A stretch of 9,954 bases of DNA from Candidatus Eiseniibacteriota bacterium (GTDB lineage: Bacteria > Joyebacterota > Joyebacteria > Joyebacterales > Joyebacteraceae), in contig DAOWER010000167.1 in assembly GCA_030638405.1 (NCBI GenBank), positions 1 through 9,954 of the forward strand, written 5' to 3'. Shown piece after piece: positions 6,631-9,954 of this stretch (position 1 is the stretch's first letter; the number at the start of each line of letters is the position of its first letter). Below the pieces are notes generated by a model. That model was given only the letters and a program-made list of their open reading frames with translations. It did not search any database and was not told where the DNA came from. The position numbers and the translations under genes are program-made.

Positions 6631-7577
6631 CAACGCTCCTCCGTTGACCTGACACGGGTCTGCTCCGGCACGACGTCCGGGCCCACCGGCGCCTCTTCGC
6701 CTTTGTCCCTCGATGCAAGCGCGACCGCGCCGAGAATCAGGACGCTGCCCACGAGCGCGCCCGGGGAAAGCCGCTCCCCGAGCAGCACGGCGGCCAGCGC
6801 GAGCGCGAACACAACCTCCGTCAGCAGCACGATGCTCGAAGTCGTCGCCGTGATGCGCTTCAGGCCCCACGTCCACAGGAAGAAGGGCGCGATCGTGCAG
6901 AAGACCGCCGTGTACGGCACGGTCCACAGCTCGACCGACGGTCTCGGGAAGCCGCCTCTCCCGAAGACAAGCGCGACAGGAAGCGCGATCACCGCGGTCA
7001 CTATGACCATGGCCGCCGTCAGGGCCCGCACGTCCACCGTGTGGGCAGCGACGACCTTCTTGTTGAGCAGGATGAAGAATGTCCAAAGGAAGGCCGCCGT
7101 CAGGACCAAGAGGTCACCGCGAAGGGCGGCGCCTGCCGCCGCGGACGGACGGCCCCCGGTCGTCACCAGGAAGACTCCGGCCATTCCCACCAGCACAGCG
7201 AGCGTTTTCAGCGGGCCGAACCGCTCGCGGAAGACCACCCTAGACGCCACCGCCACGAAGAGCGTGCTCGCGTTGATGAGGAGCGCGGCGTTCGCGGCGG
7301 TCGTCATCGTCTGCCCCTTGAACTGGAAGACGAAGCCGGCGGCGTTGCTGACGCCCAGCCACACGACCAGCGGATTCCTCAGGAGGGCAAGCACCCGGCG
7401 CGTCCTGCCCGTCAGCACGCTGAACAGGATCGCCAACGCCGAGGCCGCGGCGAACCTGAGGAAGACGAACCAGAAGGGATCTATCGAACGCAGGCCTATC
7501 TTGGTGACCGCGAACGACGACCCCCACAACAGCCCGGCAGCGACGGTGGCCAGGACGGCGCCCTTCGACCCCTTCAC
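6630..7577 (-). CDS. EamA/DMT-family transporter
   Basis: A 315-residue inner membrane protein of the drug/metabolite transporter superfamily with two EamA repeats of five helices each (about 8-140 and 153-288). Signatures include LLWGSSFAVTKIGL (16-29) at the first helix, the end of repeat one at ALLINASTLFVAVASRVVF (98-116) followed by RERF, and the matching end of repeat two at TEVVFALALAAVLLGERLSP (253-272). Members usually export amino acids, metabolites or drugs; the substrate is not predictable here. The GTG start at 7577 has GGAGG with a 5-base spacer and lies just before the first helix. The frame is open up to 7880, but the added 101 residues overlap the DUF401 gene, are Ser/Arg-rich and have no transporter character. 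The hydrophilic tail (289-315) overlaps the start of the TPR gene by one base. It probably begins a three-gene operon with the TPR and OPT genes. Confidence 0.9.
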   Translation of the reverse strand: MKGSKGAVLATVAAGLLWGSSFAVTKIGLRSIDPFWFVFLRFAAASALAILFSVLTGRTRRVLALLRNPLVVWLGVSNAAGFVFQFKGQTMTTAANAALLINASTLFVAVASRVVFRERFGPLKTLAVLVGMAGVFLVTTGGRPSAAAGAALRGDLLVLTAAFLWTFFILLNKKVVAAHTVDVRALTAAMVIVTAVIALPVALVFGRGGFPRPSVELWTVPYTAVFCTIAPFFLWTWGLKRITATTSSIVLLTEVVFALALAAVLLGERLSPGALVGSVLILGAVALASRDKGEEAPVGPDVVPEQTRVRSTEER

Positions 7578-7636
7578 GAAATCCTCCGCGCACGTCCCCG
7601 GGCGAGATGCGTAACGGCCCGGCGGCGCGCGGTCGC

Positions 7637-7682
7637 TCGATGACACGCGCTTCCATCGATGACGCGATTGTCTGTTCGATGA
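7637..7682. repeat. Three direct copies of TCGATGA at 19-20 base spacing
   Basis: On the plus strand TCGATGA occurs at 7637-7643, 7656-7662 and 7676-7682, so the copies begin 19 and 20 bases apart, close to two helical turns. The bases after each copy are partly alike (CaCG, CgCG, aGCG), giving a loose unit TCGATGAcgCG. The array fills much of the spacer between the DUF401 stop and the EamA start and would lie upstream of the EamA-TPR-OPT genes. Regularly phased short direct repeats often mark regulator binding sites. I see no convincing -35/-10 pair beside it. Confidence 0.4.
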
Positions 7683-7692
7683 AGCGCCAATG

Positions 7693-8898
7693 CTACAGGA
7701 GCACGATGAGCGCCGCAACGACCATGATGGCCGCGCATGCCGGCAGGAGCATGCGGTAGATGCCGCCCCAGCTGGCGCCGAAGTACTCCCTGGTGAGCAC
7801 GAGGCAGAGGTGAACGGGAGAGAGCAGGCAACCCACGAACCCGGCGGCGAAGCCCAGCATGACGAGTTCCATGTTGACATCCGGGCCGCCCATAAGCGGT
7901 ATCAGCAGAGGGAAACTCACGGCGATGAAGGCCAGGGTGACACCGGTGATGAGCCCGATTATCAGCGGGACTGCGGCGATGACGACGATCTCAGGGAGGT
8001 TCATCCTCAGCAGGAACGGCGGGATGGCATCCACGATCGCGGCGGCGTCGAGAAGATGCTTGTATGCCCCGACACCAACGATGAGAGTCACTATCTGAAA
8101 CTCCGTCCCGCGCCGGAACGCCCGCCAGATGTCCACGCGCGGCGGCCGCTCCAGGACCACGAGCACGGCAACCACGACAAGTATGACGAGTATCAGCTCG
8201 ACATTGAGAACCAGCACGCCTGCGACCACCAAGCCGAAGGGCCACACGCCGACGAGGATGTCCTTCCACCCGCCGTTCGCGTCCTTCGTCCGCTGGTTCC
8301 TGCCCGCGTCCACTCGTCTCAGCACGATGAGCGCGCCCGCTGCGATGGCAGCGAGCGTGATGGGCCAGTTGTAGAGAAAGAAGTCGCTGACGGGCCTGTT
8401 GACCAGCGCGGCGCCCACGACCACGGCCGGGTAGAGCGGCCAGATGTACTCCCAGACGTGTCGGAACCAGTAACTGACGAAGAGCTTCTGCTCGGGTGTG
8501 GCGTTCCCGGTGCTGACGGCACTCTCGACCATCGGGGCCGTCAGCATGGTGCCACCGGGCATCGGAAGCAGCCCGCCGAAGGCTGGAATGAGCGCGATGA
8601 CGATGCGGTTGTCGGAGATCAGCGCCCGGAGGCCCGACGCGAAGCGGTCCAGATAGCCGAGCTTCCCCGCCAGCGCGCCAAGGGCCATGATCGCAATGAT
8701 CCGCGCGAGGAGCAGCAGTGTGTCGAACGCGATCGCCGCGCGCCCCAGCTCGGCGAGCGTCCAGAGCGGAGGGCGTCCGACTACCAGCGCGAGCGTCGCG
8801 GCTCCCGCAAGCATGGAGACGCCCAGGTCGACCCGGAAGCGGACCAGCACAACGATGAGACCTACCGAGAGAATCAGTGAGAGGATCTCGCGTTCCAA
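7693..8898 (-). CDS. DUF401-type integral membrane protein, putative transporter
   Basis: A 401-residue very hydrophobic protein with about 10-11 membrane segments. It resembles the DUF401 group, part of the broad ion-transporter assemblage that also holds gluconate and citrate permeases, and no substrate is established as far as I know. The most telling segments are LLPMPGGTMLTAPMVESA (110-127), YWFRHVWEYIWPLYPA (143-158) and GFVGCLLSPVHLCLVLTREY (353-372). A polar stretch (195-213) divides two hydrophobic halves, with a PMPGG re-entrant-like region in the first and the SPVHL region in the second, as in transporters with two opposed half-structures. The start is TTG at 8898 after AGGAG with a 6-base spacer. 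A 67-base gap separates it from the nitroreductase gene before it and 115 bases from the EamA gene after it, so operon membership is uncertain. The transporter fold is likely; the family name is from memory of motifs. Confidence 0.8.
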   Translation of the reverse strand: MEREILSLILSVGLIVVLVRFRVDLGVSMLAGAATLALVVGRPPLWTLAELGRAAIAFDTLLLLARIIAIMALGALAGKLGYLDRFASGLRALISDNRIVIALIPAFGGLLPMPGGTMLTAPMVESAVSTGNATPEQKLFVSYWFRHVWEYIWPLYPAVVVGAALVNRPVSDFFLYNWPITLAAIAAGALIVLRRVDAGRNQRTKDANGGWKDILVGVWPFGLVVAGVLVLNVELILVILVVVAVLVVLERPPRVDIWRAFRRGTEFQIVTLIVGVGAYKHLLDAAAIVDAIPPFLLRMNLPEIVVIAAVPLIIGLITGVTLAFIAVSFPLLIPLMGGPDVNMELVMLGFAAGFVGCLLSPVHLCLVLTREYFGASWGGIYRMLLPACAAIMVVAALIVLL

Positions 8899-8937
8899 GC
8901 TAACTCCTAAGGCCCGCGCCGCTCGCGAGCTCGGTGC

Positions 8938-8965
8938 GCCGCTTCAGTCGCGATGGCCAAGCGGC
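8938..8965 (-). other. Inverted repeat between nitroreductase and DUF401 genes
   Basis: GCCGCTT (8938-8944) and AAGCGGC (8959-8965) form a perfect 7-base stem around a 14-base loop, directly after the nitroreductase stop codon. A separate perfect palindrome GCTCGCGAGC lies at 8921-8930. There is no T-run after the stem, so this is not a standard intrinsic terminator. It could attenuate or protect the upstream message, or be chance in GC-rich DNA. Confidence 0.25.
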
Positions 8966-9781
8966 TCACTCCAGCTCCGAGAGGTGCAGGTTCGTGCGGA
9001 CCGCGTCGTCCCTCCACTTGTAGAAGCTCTCGGTGTAGGTGAGAAGCGAGACCCACTGCGCCAGTGTAGTCACTTCCTCGGACTCGATGTGCCGCTTGAG
9101 CTTCGAATCCTCCGGAAGACCGCCCAGCCAGTCCTGGAAGTACTTCTCCTTCCCGGCGAAGTACTCCTGGAGCTCTTCATCAGACGGCTCGCGGTAGACT
9201 TCCTTGTGGACGACGGCCTCGAGCGGGAGCGAAGGTGCGAGCGGCGGACGCTCCTCGGGATAGCCGATGATGAGCATGGCGACGGGGAGCACCTGCGGCG
9301 GCAGCTGAAAGAAGCCGAGGGTCGTGTAGGGCTGCCAGACGATCTCCTGAATGTACTGTGAACCCAGGCCCAGCGATTCGGCGGCGATGACCGCGTTCTG
9401 CGCTGCCGTGTAGACGCCCCTCAGGGCCACCCACAGAACGCCTATACCCTTGAAGTGCGGAGCGCCCCCACCGAGAGCGCACCAGCGGTTCATGCGGTGC
9501 GTGTCCACGCAGAACACGAGCGCGACCGGCGCCTTCTCGATGCAGGACCTTCTGCCCTCGCACAGAAGCTCGTTGAGCTGCGCGCGCCTGTCACGGTCGC
9601 GAACCTCGATGATCGAGAACGGCTGCGAGCCCCTGTACCCACCCTTGAGCGTTCCGCCCGGCCCGGATGCCCTGAGCGCCGCCTGCAGTACCTTGTCCAG
9701 CACCTCGGGCGGAACGTCGTCGTCCTTGAACTTGAGAACGCTGCGCCTGTCGAGTATGGCATCGAGACAGCTGTTGTCCAA
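8966..9781 (-). CDS. Nitroreductase-family flavoprotein
   Basis: A 271-residue cytosolic oxidoreductase of the nitroreductase fold, which binds FMN and uses NAD(P)H to reduce nitro groups, quinones, flavins or other acceptors. The FMN-phosphate motif RRSV is at 12-15, the helix with AAESLGLGSQYIQEI at 133-147, and the core ends with PVAMLIIGYPEE at 166-177. The last 95 or so residues form a charged, mostly helical extension that is longer than in minimal nitroreductases and may shape the dimer or active-site lid. Four cysteines lie at 74, 80, 91 and 101; I cannot tell whether they have a role. The TTG start at 9781 is needed because the RRSV motif lies only 11 residues in and the next in-frame ATG is at codon 97; GGAAG lies 5 bases upstream. 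It begins 2 bases after the stop of the sigma factor gene, so the two are probably cotranscribed and coupled. The physiological substrate is unknown. Confidence 0.9.
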   Translation of the reverse strand: MDNSCLDAILDRRSVLKFKDDDVPPEVLDKVLQAALRASGPGGTLKGGYRGSQPFSIIEVRDRDRRAQLNELLCEGRRSCIEKAPVALVFCVDTHRMNRWCALGGGAPHFKGIGVLWVALRGVYTAAQNAVIAAESLGLGSQYIQEIVWQPYTTLGFFQLPPQVLPVAMLIIGYPEERPPLAPSLPLEAVVHKEVYREPSDEELQEYFAGKEKYFQDWLGGLPEDSKLKRHIESEEVTTLAQWVSLLTYTESFYKWRDDAVRTNLHLSELE

Positions 9782-9783
9782 AT

Positions 9784-9954
9784 CTACTTCCCGCCTTCCA
9801 GATGGTGTTTCGCGAGTATGTCCCGGAGGAGCGCCCTTGCACGATGCAGGTGCGTCTTCAGGGTTCCCATGGGAATCCCCAGCGTGGCCGCGACTTCCTT
9901 GTAGCTTCTCTCCTCAAGATAGAAGAGCGTGACGACAACGCGGTACTGCTCCGG
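9784..9954 (-). CDS. ECF-type sigma factor, C-terminal part (region 4)
   Basis: Only the last 56 residues are inside the window. They form sigma region 4, which reads the -35 promoter element: PEQYRVVVTLFYLEERSYKE, then VAATLGIPMGTLKTHLHRAR with the helix-turn-helix and recognition helix, then a short tail ending in LEGGK. The wording PEQ-R-V-LFYLEE-SY-EVA--LGIP-GT-K--L-RAR is characteristic of RpoE-like extracytoplasmic-function sigma factors. The protein stops soon after region 4, so it has no C-terminal sensory extension. The next gene downstream is a nitroreductase and not an anti-sigma factor, which is a less usual arrangement. Region 2 and the start lie outside the window, so the ECF group cannot be assigned. 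Confidence 0.9.
   Translation of the reverse strand, partial: PEQYRVVVTLFYLEERSYKEVAATLGIPMGTLKTHLHRARALLRDILAKHHLEGGK

Noticed and set aside
6631..7086. An N-terminal extension of the TPR protein reaching up to 7086
   Set aside because: It lies within the EamA gene in another frame and would place the signal peptide in mid-protein; ATG at 6630 has a good ribosome binding site.
7240..7656. A 138-codon minus-strand frame starting in the spacer before the EamA gene
   Set aside because: Apart from its first residues it runs inside the EamA gene in another frame and its Arg-rich composition is shadow-like; no ribosome binding site was evident.
7578..7880. A 101-residue N-terminal extension of the EamA protein
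   Set aside because: It overlaps the DUF401 gene, is Ser/Arg/Cys-rich without transporter features, and GTG 7577 has a proper Shine-Dalgarno sequence just before the first helix.
7690..8880. A 396-codon plus-strand open frame opposite the DUF401 gene
   Set aside because: Same shadow composition; the minus frame is a coherent membrane protein with a Shine-Dalgarno sequence.
1..9954. tRNA, rRNA, CRISPR, insertion sequence or prophage content
   Set aside because: No cloverleaf-like segment, repeat-spacer array, transposase or integrase frame or terminal inverted repeats were seen; nearly all DNA is accounted for by the nine genes.

Overview
High-GC bacterial DNA in which every gene I can support is encoded on the minus strand, so transcription runs from position 9954 toward position 1. 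The window holds nine protein genes: seven complete, and two cut by the window edges. There is no rRNA, tRNA, CRISPR array, insertion sequence or phage gene. Coding density is very high; the longest gene-free stretch is about 160 bases (3374-3533). Six of the eight visible starts are TTG or GTG with clear Shine-Dalgarno sequences. The gene mix fits a free-living bacterium, possibly an uncultured phylum rather than a familiar model group, but I cannot place it from sequence reading alone.

Layout in transcription order. (a) 9954-8966: the end of an ECF-type sigma factor, followed 2 bases later by a nitroreductase-family flavoprotein. (b) 8898-7693: a DUF401-type polytopic membrane protein. (c) 7577-3534: a tight run of an EamA/DMT transporter, an exported TPR-repeat protein (1-base overlap) and an OPT-family oligopeptide transporter (19-base gap). 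A 115-base spacer before the EamA gene carries three copies of TCGATGA at 19-20 base spacing. (d) 3533-3374: an intergenic region with a good sigma70-type promoter and two palindromes. (e) 3373-1: a small regulator with the PhaR-type (PHB_acc_N) DNA-binding domain, then an MFS transporter fused to an LpxL/HtrB/PatA-type acyltransferase, then a PimA-like GT4 glycosyltransferase whose start codon overlaps the acyltransferase stop and which runs off the window.

Region (e) is the most interesting part. In actinobacteria the phosphatidylinositol-mannoside genes lie in the order pgsA-patA-pimA. Here the acyltransferase and the PimA-like mannosyltransferase occur in the same order, but the acyltransferase is fused to a membrane transporter and the set is headed by a PhaR-like regulator. 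A reasonable inference is a glycolipid pathway: the glycosyltransferase glycosylates a lipid head group, the acyltransferase acylates it, and the fused MFS part moves a substrate or product across the membrane. A TGC-N3-GCA palindrome lies where transcription of the regulator gene should begin and resembles reported PhaR sites, which suggests autoregulation. These functional links are inferences from domain content and gene order.
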